DNA of 64,000 bases from Streptomyces coacervatus (GCF_029223485.1 NZ_JARHTP010000019.1:1-64000); one strand, 5' to 3'. Shown: positions 8,703-17,040, counted from the stretch's first letter. Numbers and translations are program-made. Notes: generated by a model from the sequence alone, not told the origin.

Positions 8703-9476
8703 ATGACCTCAGCCGCCGTACGCGTACAAGGACTGTGGAAACGATTCGGGCAGCAAGTTGCCGTTGCCGGGATCGATCTGGAACTGCCCGCAGGGAAGTT
8801 CATCGGGCTCGTCGGGCCGAACGGGGCGGGGAAGACCACGACTCTCTCCATGGTGACCGGGTTGCTGCGGCCCGATCAGGGGAGTGTCGAGGTCGTCGGG
8901 CATGACGTGTGGCGGGATCCGGTGGCGGTGAAGGCGCGGATCGGGGTGCTGCCGGAGGGGTTGCGGCTGTTCGAGCGGTTGTCCGGGCGGGAACTGCTCG
9001 CGTACAGCGGGCGGTTGCGCGGGCTGCCGGGGGCCGAGGTCGACAAGCGGGCCACTCAGCTTCTCGATGTGCTCGACCTGGCCGGCGCCCAGCACAAGCT
9101 CGTCGTCGACTACTCGACCGGCATGCGCAAGAAGATCGGGCTCGCGGCGGCGCTCCTCCACAATCCCGAAGTGCTCTTCCTCGACGAGCCGTTCGAGGGC
9201 GTCGACCCGGTGTCCGCCCAGACCATCCGAGGGGTCCTGGAGCGCTACACGGCCTCCGGCGCGACCGTCGTCTTCTCCTCCCATGTCATGGAGCTCGTCG
9301 AGTCCCTGTGCGACTGGGTGGCCGTGATGGCCGCCGGCCGCATCCGGGCGCACGGCACGCTCGCCGAGGTCCGCGGGGAGTCGGCTTCGCTGCAGCAGGC
9401 GTTCCTCGAACTCGTCGGTGCGGGCGGTCGCGACACGGCGTCGAACCTGGACTGGCTGGGCGGCGGGGCGCGATGA
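8703..9476 (+). CDS. ABC transporter ATP-binding protein
   Basis: 257 residues with every nucleotide-binding motif: Walker A GPNGAGKTTT (residues ~40-49), signature YSTGMRKKIGL, Walker B VLFLDEPFEGVDP and the H-loop SSHVMELVE. The type matches CcmA/NatA-like ATPases of multidrug, antibiotic or Na+ exporters. ATG 8703 begins MTSAAVRVQGLWKRFG. The stop overlaps the start of the permease gene (ATGA at 9473-9476), so the two are translationally coupled. The substrate is unknown. Confidence 0.9.
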   Translation: MTSAAVRVQGLWKRFGQQVAVAGIDLELPAGKFIGLVGPNGAGKTTTLSMVTGLLRPDQGSVEVVGHDVWRDPVAVKARIGVLPEGLRLFERLSGRELLAYSGRLRGLPGAEVDKRATQLLDVLDLAGAQHKLVVDYSTGMRKKIGLAAALLHNPEVLFLDEPFEGVDPVSAQTIRGVLERYTASGATVVFSSHVMELVESLCDWVAVMAAGRIRAHGTLAEVRGESASLQQAFLELVGAGGRDTASNLDWLGGGAR

Positions 9477-11065
9477 CGGACGTCAACGTCACTCCCCTCG
9501 TCGTACGGCTGAAGCTGTCCCTGCTGCGCAACGGGCTCAGGCAGTCCGGCGGGCGGCGGGCCGCCTACGTCGCCTCGGCCGTCGTCGTGGTGCTCTTCGG
9601 GGCGCTGCAGCTGCTCGGGCTGATCGCGCTGCACGGGAACACGCACGCCCTGCCCGTGACCGTGCTGCTGGTGGCCGTACTGGCGCTGGGCTGGGCGGTG
9701 ATGCCGCTGTTCTTCCCGGGCGGCGACGAGACACTCGACCCGACCCGCCTTGTGATGCTGCCGCTGCGGCCCCGGCCGCTGGTGCGGGCGCTGCTTGCGG
9801 CCTCGCTGGTGGGCATCGGGCCGCTGTTCACGCTGCTTCTGCTGGCCGGTTCGGTGATCGCGGTCGCGCACGGCGGGGCGGCGTACGCCGTCGGTGTCGT
9901 CGCCGTCGTCCTCGGGCTGCTGGTGTGCGTGGCCCTGGCGCGGGCCGTCGCCGCCGCCAACATCCGGCTGCTGACCAGCCGCAAGGGCCGTGACCTCGCG
10001 GTGCTGAGCGGGCTGGTCATCGCGATCGGGGCGCAGCTGGTCAACTTCGGGGCGCAGCACCTGGGTTCGTCCGGGCTCTCGCAACTCGACCCGGTGGCCG
10101 ACGTGCTGAAGTGGGTGCCGCCCGCGTCGGCGGTCGGCGCGGTGGACTCGGTGAGCGACGGGTCGTACGGTGTCGCCGTCCTCCAACTGGCCCTGAGCGT
10201 GGGTGCGTTGGTGCTGCTGCTCGCCGTGTGGTCACGCCATCTGACCCGGCTGATGACCTCGCCCGACGGCTCCACCCTGCAGGCCGCCGAACCCGCCGCC
10301 CGCGAACGGACCGCCGGCGGCCTCGCCCGCCTGCTGCCCGCGGGCCGCACCGGCACGGTCATGGAACGCAGCCTGCGCTACATCTGGCGCGACCCCAAGA
10401 CCAAGGCGGCCTGGGTCACTTCGCTGGCCATCGGCCTGATCGTGCCCGTGTTCAATGCCCTGCAGGGCACCGGCTCGATCTACTTCGCGTGCTTCGCCGC
10501 GGGGATGCTCGGCATCCAGATGTACAACCAGTTCGGGCAGGACACATCCGCGTTCTGGATGGTCGCCACGACTATTTCCTCCGCACAGGACGCCTACGTC
10601 GAGCTGCGCGGGCGGGCCCTCGCCCTGCTGGTGATCACCCTGCCGTACGCCACCCTCGTGACCGTCGTGACCACCGCGATGCTCGGCGACTGGCCCCGGC
10701 TGCCCGAGGTGCTCGGCCTGTCCTTGGCGCTGCTCGGCGCGATGCTGGCGACCGGCGCATGGACGTCCGCACGGTTCCCGTACTCCATCCCGCAGGAGGG
10801 CTACAAGAACGTGGTCCCCGGGCAGACCGGCCTCGCCTGGATCTCCATCTTCGGCGGCATGGTCTCGGCGGCCCTGCTCTCCGCACCCGTCATCGTGGCC
10901 ACGATCTGGGTGAACGTGGCCAAGGACGGCGACCAGTGGGGCTGGCTGCTGCTGCCGGTGGGCGCGGCATACGGCGCCACGATCACCTGGTCAGGCCTAC
11001 GCCTGGCAGCCCCGCGGACGGCGGCCCGCCTCCCGGAGATCCTGACGGCGGTCAGCAAGGGGTAG
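9473..11065 (+). CDS. ABC transporter permease, partner of the upstream ATPase
   Basis: 530 residues, strongly hydrophobic, with roughly ten to twelve transmembrane helices and cytoplasmic loops rich in arginine (SLLRNGLRQSGGRRAAY at the start). It lacks an ATPase motif, so it is the membrane partner of the ATPase encoded just upstream. The frame is open back to 8909, but that part is a shadow of the ATPase gene; ATG 9473 overlaps the ATPase stop by 4 bp and is the natural start. The family exports unknown hydrophobic compounds. Confidence 0.88.
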   Translation: MTDVNVTPLVVRLKLSLLRNGLRQSGGRRAAYVASAVVVVLFGALQLLGLIALHGNTHALPVTVLLVAVLALGWAVMPLFFPGGDETLDPTRLVMLPLRPRPLVRALLAASLVGIGPLFTLLLLAGSVIAVAHGGAAYAVGVVAVVLGLLVCVALARAVAAANIRLLTSRKGRDLAVLSGLVIAIGAQLVNFGAQHLGSSGLSQLDPVADVLKWVPPASAVGAVDSVSDGSYGVAVLQLALSVGALVLLLAVWSRHLTRLMTSPDGSTLQAAEPAARERTAGGLARLLPAGRTGTVMERSLRYIWRDPKTKAAWVTSLAIGLIVPVFNALQGTGSIYFACFAAGMLGIQMYNQFGQDTSAFWMVATTISSAQDAYVELRGRALALLVITLPYATLVTVVTTAMLGDWPRLPEVLGLSLALLGAMLATGAWTSARFPYSIPQEGYKNVVPGQTGLAWISIFGGMVSAALLSAPVIVATIWVNVAKDGDQWGWLLLPVGAAYGATITWSGLRLAAPRTAARLPEILTAVSKG

Positions 11066-11105
11066 CCGGGTCCAGGGGTGGATCCACTTGGAGGGGCGGG
11101 CCTGC

Positions 11106-12032
11106 CTAGGGGGTGAGCGCCGCGTCGAGGAAGGGTTCGATCGCCGCGCGCCACGCCTCCGGCTGGTCGTAGTGGACGAGGTGACCGGCGTCGGCCACCT
11201 CCGCGTACTCCCCGCGGGGCAGCACGCGGACCATCTCCTGCGCCTCGGCCCGGCCGAGTTCCCCGTCGAGCCCGCGCACGACGAGCGCCGGGCACTGCAC
11301 CTGGGCGAGCTCCTCCCAGTGCGCGTCGTACACCCAGGTCTCACGGGAGCGGAGCATCTGCTCGTAGTCGAAGACGGGGCGCCAGCCGTCGGGCGACTCG
11401 TGCATCACCTCGGCGTAGAACTCCCCGCGGGACGGGTTGGGCCGCTCCACCCAGGGGTCGTCCTCGCCGAACCACTTGCGTACGTCGGCGAGCGTGGCGA
11501 AGGGCACGGGCCAGGACTTGAACCAGTCGGCCCATTCGCGCTGCGAGGCGGCGCCGAGCGCGGAGGCCCGCATGTCGCAGATGACCACCCCGCGGACCAG
11601 ATCGGGGCGCTTGGCGGCGAGCTGCCAGGCGGTCAGCGCGCCCATGGCGTGGCCGATGAGGACGGCCGGGGCGAGGCCGAGATGCTCGATGGCGGCCTCG
11701 GCGTCCTCGACGTAGGCCTCACGTGTGAAGGAGGCCTCCGGTGGCTTGTCGCTCTGGCCGTGGCCGCGCTGGTCGAGCGCGACGGCGCGGTGCCGCCCGG
11801 AGAGCCAGCGGGCGGTGGACGCCCAGTGCGAGGCGCGGCCCATCAGACCGTGCAGTAACAGCACACCGGGGATGTCCTCGCTCGGAACTTGCCCGGCCTG
11901 CTCGCCGGAGAACTGTGCCGGAATCACGGGTTCCGTCACACTTTTCGCCGGGTCGGTCTTGGGAGGGTCGCCGAACTCCCAGGCCGCGAGGCGTACGCCG
12001 CCCGCCCCGGTCACGTCGATGCGTCGCGCCAT
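11106..12032 (-). CDS. alpha/beta hydrolase-fold protein with Ala in place of the nucleophile
   Basis: 308 residues. It has the hydrolase-fold landmarks: oxyanion-hole LLLHGLMGRASHW (residues ~58-70), DQRGHGQSDKP (~87-97), nucleophile elbow, acid candidate in VVRGLDGELG and a C-terminal DAGHLVHY histidine. The elbow reads GHAMGA, so residue 129 is alanine (codon GCC at 11648-11646) where families of this type have serine. One base change from TCC would explain it. Either the protein is a non-catalytic, ligand-binding relative, or a sequencing or real mutation has inactivated it. Convergent with the ABC permease gene; 40 bp separate them. Confidence 0.8.
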   Translation of the reverse strand: MARRIDVTGAGGVRLAAWEFGDPPKTDPAKSVTEPVIPAQFSGEQAGQVPSEDIPGVLLLHGLMGRASHWASTARWLSGRHRAVALDQRGHGQSDKPPEASFTREAYVEDAEAAIEHLGLAPAVLIGHAMGALTAWQLAAKRPDLVRGVVICDMRASALGAASQREWADWFKSWPVPFATLADVRKWFGEDDPWVERPNPSRGEFYAEVMHESPDGWRPVFDYEQMLRSRETWVYDAHWEELAQVQCPALVVRGLDGELGRAEAQEMVRVLPRGEYAEVADAGHLVHYDQPEAWRAAIEPFLDAALTP

Positions 12033-12670
12033 GGTCCTGGCACCCCCCTAGCTCCGCTCGGACCGCTCGCTCCCGCTCGAGCCGGCCGGTCCTGTGAACC
12101 GTGTCCTGCCGTGCCGTGCAGCTGCCTGTTGCTGTGCGCCCAGTTCTCGTGCGCTCAGTTCTTGTGCACTCACTCCTGAAGCGCACATTCCGCGTGACCC
12201 GTCACCCGAAGACTATCGAATGGGTATTCGAAAATACTGTGTCTGCGGGCAACACCCCTCGTACGAGTGACCTCGACCGAGGAATGATCGCCGCCGCCGA
12301 GGGGAGATCTTCAGCGGGAGGCGGACCGCTCGGGGAAAACGGTCCGAAGGGGATGACCCTGAGAGCTCGGGGCTCCGGGTCAGCACAGGGGAGGACAGGC
12401 CCCGGCGCCACACGGCGCCGGGGCCCTCCACACGTCTGCGGCACATCCTCCCGCCCCCTCCGGTCATATGCCTCACGCGACAGCCTCGCACGCGAATCGT
12501 CCGAGCGCTGCGATTTCGACGCACCGAATCACGGCGCCGAAGAGATCGACGACAAGCCCGCAGGGTGCCTCAAATTCCCCTGGAACACCGGAAGTTGACG
12601 ACACTTACGAGGCCAGGGACGAGACGAGGAGCAGTACGCCGCCGATCATCCGCCGATGATCCGTCAACGC
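12033..12670. other. 638-bp gene-free interval before dmdR1
   Basis: No frame here looks convincingly coding; candidates at 12101-12598 and 12468-12659 have no clear ribosome-binding site. Near the hydrolase start, 12214-12232 is AT-rich and contains CGAATGGGTATTCG, an inverted repeat that could be an operator. The most distinctive object is a perfect 12-bp GC stem at 12398-12425. The region is otherwise moderately conserved-looking sequence of unknown role. Confidence 0.6.
12398..12425. terminator. perfect 12-bp GC hairpin
   Basis: Arms GGCCCCGGCGCC (12398-12409) and GGCGCCGGGGCC (12414-12425) flank an ACAC tetraloop. No U-tract follows on either strand, so it is a factor-independent terminator only in the loose streptomycete sense. 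It could also be a structured part of a transcript from this gap. Confidence 0.5.
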
Positions 12671-13438
12671 TCAGCGCTTGGCGACGAACACATGCGAGGC
12701 GACATCCGCCTCCAGCTCGGCCGCCTCACCGCCGCTGCCCACCAGCACACCGCCCGCCGACTCCGTCACACTCACCACCGAACCGGGCTGCACGCCCGCC
12801 CGCCGCAGCGTGTACATCAGCTGCGCATCCGTCTGGATCGGCTCACCGATACGGCGCACCACGACCGTCTTGCCCTCCACCCCCGGGTCAAGGTCCGCCA
12901 GCGACACCATGCCCTCGTCCAGGAACGGGTCCGCGCCGTCCTTCTCGCCCAGCTCCTCCAGACCCGGGATCGGGTTGCCGTACGGCGACTCGGTCGGGTG
13001 CCGCAGCAGCTCCAGCACGCGCCGCTCCACCGCCTCGCTCATCACGTGCTCCCAGCGGCACGCCTCCGCATGCACCTGCTCCCACTCCAGGCCGATCACG
13101 TCGACCAGCAGACACTCGGCGAGCCGGTGCTTGCGCATCACGCGCGTGGCCAGCCGACGGCCCTCGTCCGTGAGCTCCAGGTGGCGGTCCGTCGCGACGG
13201 ACACCAGGCCGTCCCGCTCCATCCGCGCCACCGTCTGACTCACGGTCGGCCCGCTCTGGTCCAGCCGCTCGGCGATCCGGGCGCGCATGGGGACCACACC
13301 TTCCTCCTCCAGCTCGAGGATGGTGCGGAGATACATCTCCGTGGTGTCGATCAGTCCGGACATACGTGCCCCTTGATGAGATCTGCCGGAAGCACGACAG
13401 CTTCCCGGCGCGTGCGCTGGCCCTGGATTCAATTCTGA
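12656..13438 (+). CDS. possible antisense ORF over dmdR1 (adm-like)
   Basis: A 260-residue frame starting ATG 12656 runs antiparallel across the whole of dmdR1. Long antisense frames are expected by chance in sequence this GC-rich, and the predicted product is arginine/histidine-rich and low in complexity. It is listed because the published S. coelicolor adm gene overlaps dmdR1 in this orientation. No good ribosome-binding site precedes the ATG. Whether this frame corresponds to adm cannot be settled without an alignment. Confidence 0.25.
   Translation: MIRQRSALGDEHMRGDIRLQLGRLTAAAHQHTARRLRHTHHRTGLHARPPQRVHQLRIRLDRLTDTAHHDRLALHPRVKVRQRHHALVQERVRAVLLAQLLQTRDRVAVRRLGRVPQQLQHAPLHRLAHHVLPAARLRMHLLPLQADHVDQQTLGEPVLAHHARGQPTALVRELQVAVRRDGHQAVPLHPRHRLTHGRPALVQPLGDPGAHGDHTFLLQLEDGAEIHLRGVDQSGHTCPLMRSAGSTTASRRVRWPWIQF
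12671..13363 (-). CDS. dmdR1: DtxR/IdeR-family iron-dependent repressor DmdR1
   Basis: 230 residues. MSGLIDTTEMYLRTILELEE begins the winged helix; SGPTVSQTVARMERDGLV is the recognition region. A metal-binding dimerisation domain follows (HRLAECLL, EWEQVHAEACRWEHVMSEAVERRV, with the Cys/His/Glu ligand set of DtxR proteins), then a C-terminal SH3-like domain. With Fe2+ bound it represses siderophore and iron-uptake genes. The start at ATG 13363 is preceded by AAGGGG with 5-nt spacing; the open frame continues to 13495 but has no other support. Divergent from the SIS gene. In S. coelicolor an antiparallel gene, adm, was reported to overlap dmdR1. Confidence 0.95.
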   Translation of the reverse strand: MSGLIDTTEMYLRTILELEEEGVVPMRARIAERLDQSGPTVSQTVARMERDGLVSVATDRHLELTDEGRRLATRVMRKHRLAECLLVDVIGLEWEQVHAEACRWEHVMSEAVERRVLELLRHPTESPYGNPIPGLEELGEKDGADPFLDEGMVSLADLDPGVEGKTVVVRRIGEPIQTDAQLMYTLRRAGVQPGSVVSVTESAGGVLVGSGGEAAELEADVASHVFVAKR

Positions 13439-13589
13439 CGCATACCACTGACAACCGTGCCGCGCCGTTGAAACCACGGGGTTACGCGGAGGCACTCACC
13501 CCGTATTGACACAGCACTGGTCCAGACCGCACGGTGATCCGCGACACATCCGCGCCCCGGACACCCCCCACCGTCCCGGAAGGACCCGC

Positions 13590-14345
13590 ATGAGCGACGG
13601 CAAACTGGCCGACCAGTTCTTCGACGCCGCGATCGAACTCCTGCAACGGGTCCGGGACGAGGAGACACAGTCCATCACGGCGGCCGGCACCCTGCTCGCC
13701 GACACCGTCGCGGACGGCGGGCGCCTCTTCGCCTTCGGCGCCGGCCACTCCTCCCTCGCCGCACAGGACGTCGTCTACCGCGCGGGCGGCCTCGCCCTGA
13801 TGAACCTGCTCGCCGTACCGGGCGTCGTCGGCGTCGACGTGATGCCGGCCACGCTGGGCTCCGCCCTGGAGCGCGTGGACGGCCTCGCAAGCGCCGTCCT
13901 GGACTGCTCGCCGCTCCGCTCCGGGGACGCCCTGGTGATCATCTCCCTCTCCGGCCGCAACGCCCTCCCCGTCGAGATGGCCATGAAGGCCCGCACGCTC
14001 GGCGTGAAGGTCATCGGCGTGACCTCGGTCGCCTACGCCACCGAGACCCGGTCCCGGCACACCTCCGGCACCTACCTGCGCGACCACTGCGACATCGTCC
14101 TCGACTCCAAGATCGCCATCGGCGACGCGACCCTCACCGTCGACACCGTCCCGGCCCCCTTCGCCCCGGCCTCGACCGTCGTCACCAGCGCGATCCTGCA
14201 GGCCGTCATGGCCACGGCAGCGGGCGCACTCGCCGAACGCGGCATCGAGCCGCCACTGCTGCGATCGGGAAACGTCGACGGCGGCCACGAGTGGAACCGC
14301 CGAGTGATGGAGGAGTACGGGGACCGGATCTTCTACCAGCGCTGA
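13590..14345 (+). CDS. SIS-domain sugar-phosphate binding protein
   Basis: 251 residues. A SIS (sugar isomerase) domain is evident: RLFAFGAGHSSLAAQDVVYRAGG (first phosphosugar loop), GDALVIISLSGRN (second, with S-G-R-N), then MKARTLGVKVIGVTS. Relatives include MurQ-like etherases and phosphosugar isomerases; no MurQ catalytic glutamate is obvious, so it may be a binding protein or regulator. ATG 13590 follows GGAAGGA at 13578-13584. Divergent from dmdR1. Confidence 0.85.
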   Translation: MSDGKLADQFFDAAIELLQRVRDEETQSITAAGTLLADTVADGGRLFAFGAGHSSLAAQDVVYRAGGLALMNLLAVPGVVGVDVMPATLGSALERVDGLASAVLDCSPLRSGDALVIISLSGRNALPVEMAMKARTLGVKVIGVTSVAYATETRSRHTSGTYLRDHCDIVLDSKIAIGDATLTVDTVPAPFAPASTVVTSAILQAVMATAAGALAERGIEPPLLRSGNVDGGHEWNRRVMEEYGDRIFYQR

Positions 14346-14361
14346 AAAGCGCCGGTGGCGC

Positions 14362-15768
14362 CTACTCCCGCCCCGCAACCCCCGCCAGATCCAAGGCCGC
14401 AGCAATCCGCACGGCGACATCCTCGGCGTACACCGAATCCACCCGCTCGAACTGACTCCGCCCACTCCCCCGCAAGAACGTCACGACCCCCAACGTCCGC
14501 CCCCGACTGCGCAGCACCGCGCACAACGCATGCACCGCATCCCCCGGCCACTGCCGGGCCAGCGCCCACTCCCGCGCCTGCTCGGCCGGCACCGCACCCA
14601 CGCTCGCCCGCACCGACCCCGTCCGCTCCACGCACTGCAACGCCGGATGCCCCTGCGCATACCGCACCGGCAACCCCGCCTGCCCGGTCAGCACACTCGG
14701 CCCCGGCGCCCCGGACGGCGTCGCGGCCACCCGCACCAGCCGTACGGGCCCCTCCGCCGACCCGTCGGCCACCGCACCGCCCGACACCCGGTCGATCAGC
14801 GCATGGTCGGCGAACCCGGCGAGCGCGAAATCGAGATGCACCGTCGCCGCCTCGCCCGGGTCCTCGCACTCCGCGGCCGCCCGCGCCGCCCGGTGCAGCT
14901 GATTCGTCCGGAACCGCAGCAGCGCCGCCTCCTGCTCGCCCTGCTTGCCCTCGGTCACATCCTGGAAGAGCCAGGCCACCCCCAACGGCACCGGCTCCTC
15001 CGCAAGCGGCGACGCCAGCCGTACGAAACCGCAGCGCCAGCACCGCCGCTGATCGCCCTCCGGCGTACGCACACTCACCCAGATCTCCGCCGGCGCCGGC
15101 GGCGCACCCTCCGCCAGCACATGAGTGAGCGCGCTCTCCAGCTCCTCCACACCCTGGGCGAGCAACTCCCCCAGCGGCCGCCCCAACGCCGACGTACGCC
15201 CGATCCCGAGCGCACGCGCCGCATGAGCATTCACCACGGCGGGCCGCAGATCGGCATCGACCAGCACCACACCCCAGCTCGCATCCTCGAACAACGCCTC
15301 ACTCAGCGCGATCGACCGCTCCAGATCGATCTGCGCATGCACCTCACTGAAGGCGCAGTACACACCGGCAGGCTTCCCGTCGGGCCCGCGCACGGCCGCG
15401 GACTGCGTCCGCACCAGCACCCGCCCACCGTCCTTGGTCAGCAACGCGAACTCGTGCACCTGCCGCCCGGGAGCCTCCATGGCGGACATCAGCCGCCCCT
15501 CGACCTCCTCGGCATCCGCACTGCGCACGGCCCACCCGGCGAACCCGTGCCGCCCCACCGCCTCGGCAGCGGTCCACCCGAGAATCCGCTCGGCCTCACG
15601 ATTCCAATGGGTTACGACCCCGCCCGCATCGAAGGCACACAGCGCCGCATCCATCCCGTCGAGCAGCGCGGCCAGCAGATCGGAGCCGTCAGGACCCACC
15701 GGGCCGGCCCGCTCGGGCTCGTCCGGCCCCAGCTCGTCGGTGGTCCCACTACGCCGGGAAGCACTCAC
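14362..15768 (-). CDS. PAS-PAS-GAF sensor protein
   Basis: 468 residues. Residues ~30-150 form a PAS domain (ALCAFDAGGVVTHWNREAERILGW, classic PAS core) with a PAC-like continuation (EFALLTKDGGRVLVRTQSAAVRG). Residues ~160-280 form a second PAS (WGVVLVDADLRPAVVNAHAARALG ... WLFQDVTEGK). Residues ~285-460 form a GAF-like domain. No kinase, cyclase or phosphatase output domain is present, so it probably signals through a partner. It reads convergently with the SIS gene, 16 bp away. Confidence 0.8.
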   Translation of the reverse strand: MSASRRSGTTDELGPDEPERAGPVGPDGSDLLAALLDGMDAALCAFDAGGVVTHWNREAERILGWTAAEAVGRHGFAGWAVRSADAEEVEGRLMSAMEAPGRQVHEFALLTKDGGRVLVRTQSAAVRGPDGKPAGVYCAFSEVHAQIDLERSIALSEALFEDASWGVVLVDADLRPAVVNAHAARALGIGRTSALGRPLGELLAQGVEELESALTHVLAEGAPPAPAEIWVSVRTPEGDQRRCWRCGFVRLASPLAEEPVPLGVAWLFQDVTEGKQGEQEAALLRFRTNQLHRAARAAAECEDPGEAATVHLDFALAGFADHALIDRVSGGAVADGSAEGPVRLVRVAATPSGAPGPSVLTGQAGLPVRYAQGHPALQCVERTGSVRASVGAVPAEQAREWALARQWPGDAVHALCAVLRSRGRTLGVVTFLRGSGRSQFERVDSVYAEDVAVRIAAALDLAGVAGRE

Positions 15769-15902
15769 CTGGACCCCCTGCCAAGCTGCGTCCGCACGTA
15801 CGGCGCGTCGGTTCGCTCACTCGCAATCATCTAACTGGAACGTGATGCAGCACACACCGAGTTCCCCAAGATTGAACGAATCGTTGTACGCCCTGCCACT
15901 AC
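15769..15902. promoter_or_regulatory. intergenic region with an 11-bp inverted repeat
   Basis: 134 bp upstream of the PAS gene and downstream of the RidA-GNAT gene. It includes AACGAATCGTT at 15875-15885 (5-bp arms, 1-bp centre) in a locally AT-richer patch. This is a plausible operator for the PAS gene promoter; nothing else is evident. Confidence 0.35.
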
Positions 15903-16730
15903 CTATGATCCGCCCACGGCCAGCCGAAGATCAATCCACAGATCCGTCTCGCCATCCAGCACATACCGCTCGACCTCGACGAATCCACGTTTCTCGGCGA
16001 ATCGCAGCCCGTCTTCATTGGCCGCCAGCACACAGGTCTCGACGGCTTCGGCGCCCAGCACGCGCGCGTGCGCCAGCCCCTTCTCGTACAACGCCGCCCC
16101 GAACCCCCGGCCCCGGTACTCGGGCAGCACCCGCGCGATCACCGTCGCCACGCCCTGCTCGCCCTCCGGCGGCCGCACGGTGGAGCACCCGACCAGGACG
16201 TCCCCGAGGTACGCGTTCTCCAGCCGGTACCGCCCGAGCCGCTCCCGCGCCCCGTCGAGAGACATCGCGGCGGGCGGCACGATCGCATTGTGGACGAACC
16301 GCCACTCCTCCAGCATGGCCTCCGAGTCGACGGCTTCGATCCGCAGTCCGGTCCGCCGCGCATACACCTCGATCTCGATCCTCATCCGCGGATCCGCAAG
16401 CCCGACCACCATCATCGTCGCCGCCGGCCGCACCTCCCCGAACGCCCGCCGCAGCACGGGCCAGCACGGCTCGAAGTCGTCCCGCTCGGGCAGCAGATAC
16501 CGCACCCGTACGACATCGGAGAACCCGCACCCCGCCTCCGCGAGCGCCGCCCCGATGTTCCGCAGACACTGCTCGGCCTGCTCGACCACGTCGTCGGAAA
16601 TCGTCATGGTGGCGTAGTCGAAGCCGGTGGTCCCGGAGACGTGCACCCAGTCGCCGTCGACCACGGCTCGGGCGTATCCGATCTGCTCTTCGAAGGTCGA
16701 ACCACTGAGAATTGCGCGCCGATTTGTCAT
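15903..16730 (-). CDS. RidA (YjgF/YER057c)-GNAT fusion protein
   Basis: 275 residues. The N-terminal ~128 residues form a RidA-like unit: EEQIGYARAVVDGDWVHVSGT, CLRNIGAALAEAGCGFSDVVRVRYLL, and the ligand-site arginine/glutamate in DPRMRIEIEVYA. The remainder is a GNAT N-acetyltransferase with the acetyl-CoA loop ARVLPEYRGRGFGAALYEKGL and ETCVLAANEDGLRFAEKRGF. RidA deaminates reactive enamines and imines; joined to an acetyltransferase it might handle one amino substrate through two steps. The fusion is continuous with no internal start codon or gap. Start ATG 16730. Confidence 0.85.
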   Translation of the reverse strand: MTNRRAILSGSTFEEQIGYARAVVDGDWVHVSGTTGFDYATMTISDDVVEQAEQCLRNIGAALAEAGCGFSDVVRVRYLLPERDDFEPCWPVLRRAFGEVRPAATMMVVGLADPRMRIEIEVYARRTGLRIEAVDSEAMLEEWRFVHNAIVPPAAMSLDGARERLGRYRLENAYLGDVLVGCSTVRPPEGEQGVATVIARVLPEYRGRGFGAALYEKGLAHARVLGAEAVETCVLAANEDGLRFAEKRGFVEVERYVLDGETDLWIDLRLAVGGS

Positions 16731-16770
16731 GCACGGAACGCTAGATCACCGGCCTCTGCCGAAAAAGCGG

Positions 16771-16799
16771 TTGATCGTGCGCGGACCGGTTCTTAGGGT
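16771..16799 (+). promoter_or_regulatory. strong housekeeping-type promoter
   Basis: -35 TTGATC (16771-16776) and -10 TAGGGT (16794-16799) with 17-bp spacing. This predicts transcription from about 16806. A GGGAGGTGG ribosome-binding site follows at 16816-16824 ahead of the 12-codon frame. This is one of the clearest sigma-70 type promoters in the window. Confidence 0.6.
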
Positions 16800-16832
16800 G
16801 TGGGCTACACGAGAAGGGAGGTGGTTCGGCAG

Positions 16833-16871
16833 ATGTATGAATACCGGACGCGTGAGGTGACTGCGGGCTAG
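16833..16871 (+). CDS. 12-residue mini-ORF (MYEYRTREVTAG)
   Basis: Twelve codons with an excellent ribosome-binding site (GGGAGGTGG, 9 nt before the ATG) and a strong promoter. It is too short for a folded protein, so it is either a leader peptide whose translation regulates downstream RNA or a signalling microprotein. The downstream RNA is rich in hairpins, which fits the first idea. Function is inference. Confidence 0.5.
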   Translation: MYEYRTREVTAG

Positions 16872-17040
16872 CGGCTCGCCACCACACCGAGTGCGGTGCC
16901 GGACCAGCACGTGAGCGAAGCGTGCAGCCGGCCCAATCCCAAGCAGTCACCCGACCCGCGAGCTCGCCGGTACGTCCGGCCGGCTCCTCCGCCGAGGCGG
17001 AGGAACCAGAGTTCGCGGGTCGTCTGCATTCCCGGGACAC
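16872..17040 (+). ncRNA. structured leader/untranslated RNA
   Basis: This stretch carries several inverted repeats: CACCG-AGTG-CGGTG at 16884-16897, GCACG/GCGTGC around 16908-16926, CCTCCGCC-GAG-GCGGAGG around 16984-17002, and an outer pairing of GACCCGCGA near 16953 with TTCGCGGGTC ending near 17030. No coding frame is convincing. Placement between two mini-ORFs and upstream of the dioxygenase gene suggests a cis-acting RNA. It does not match any riboswitch class I can recall. Confidence 0.4.

Noticed and set aside
12468..12659. 63-codon frame before dmdR1
   Set aside because: No ribosome-binding site and low-complexity product; left as part of the gene-free block.
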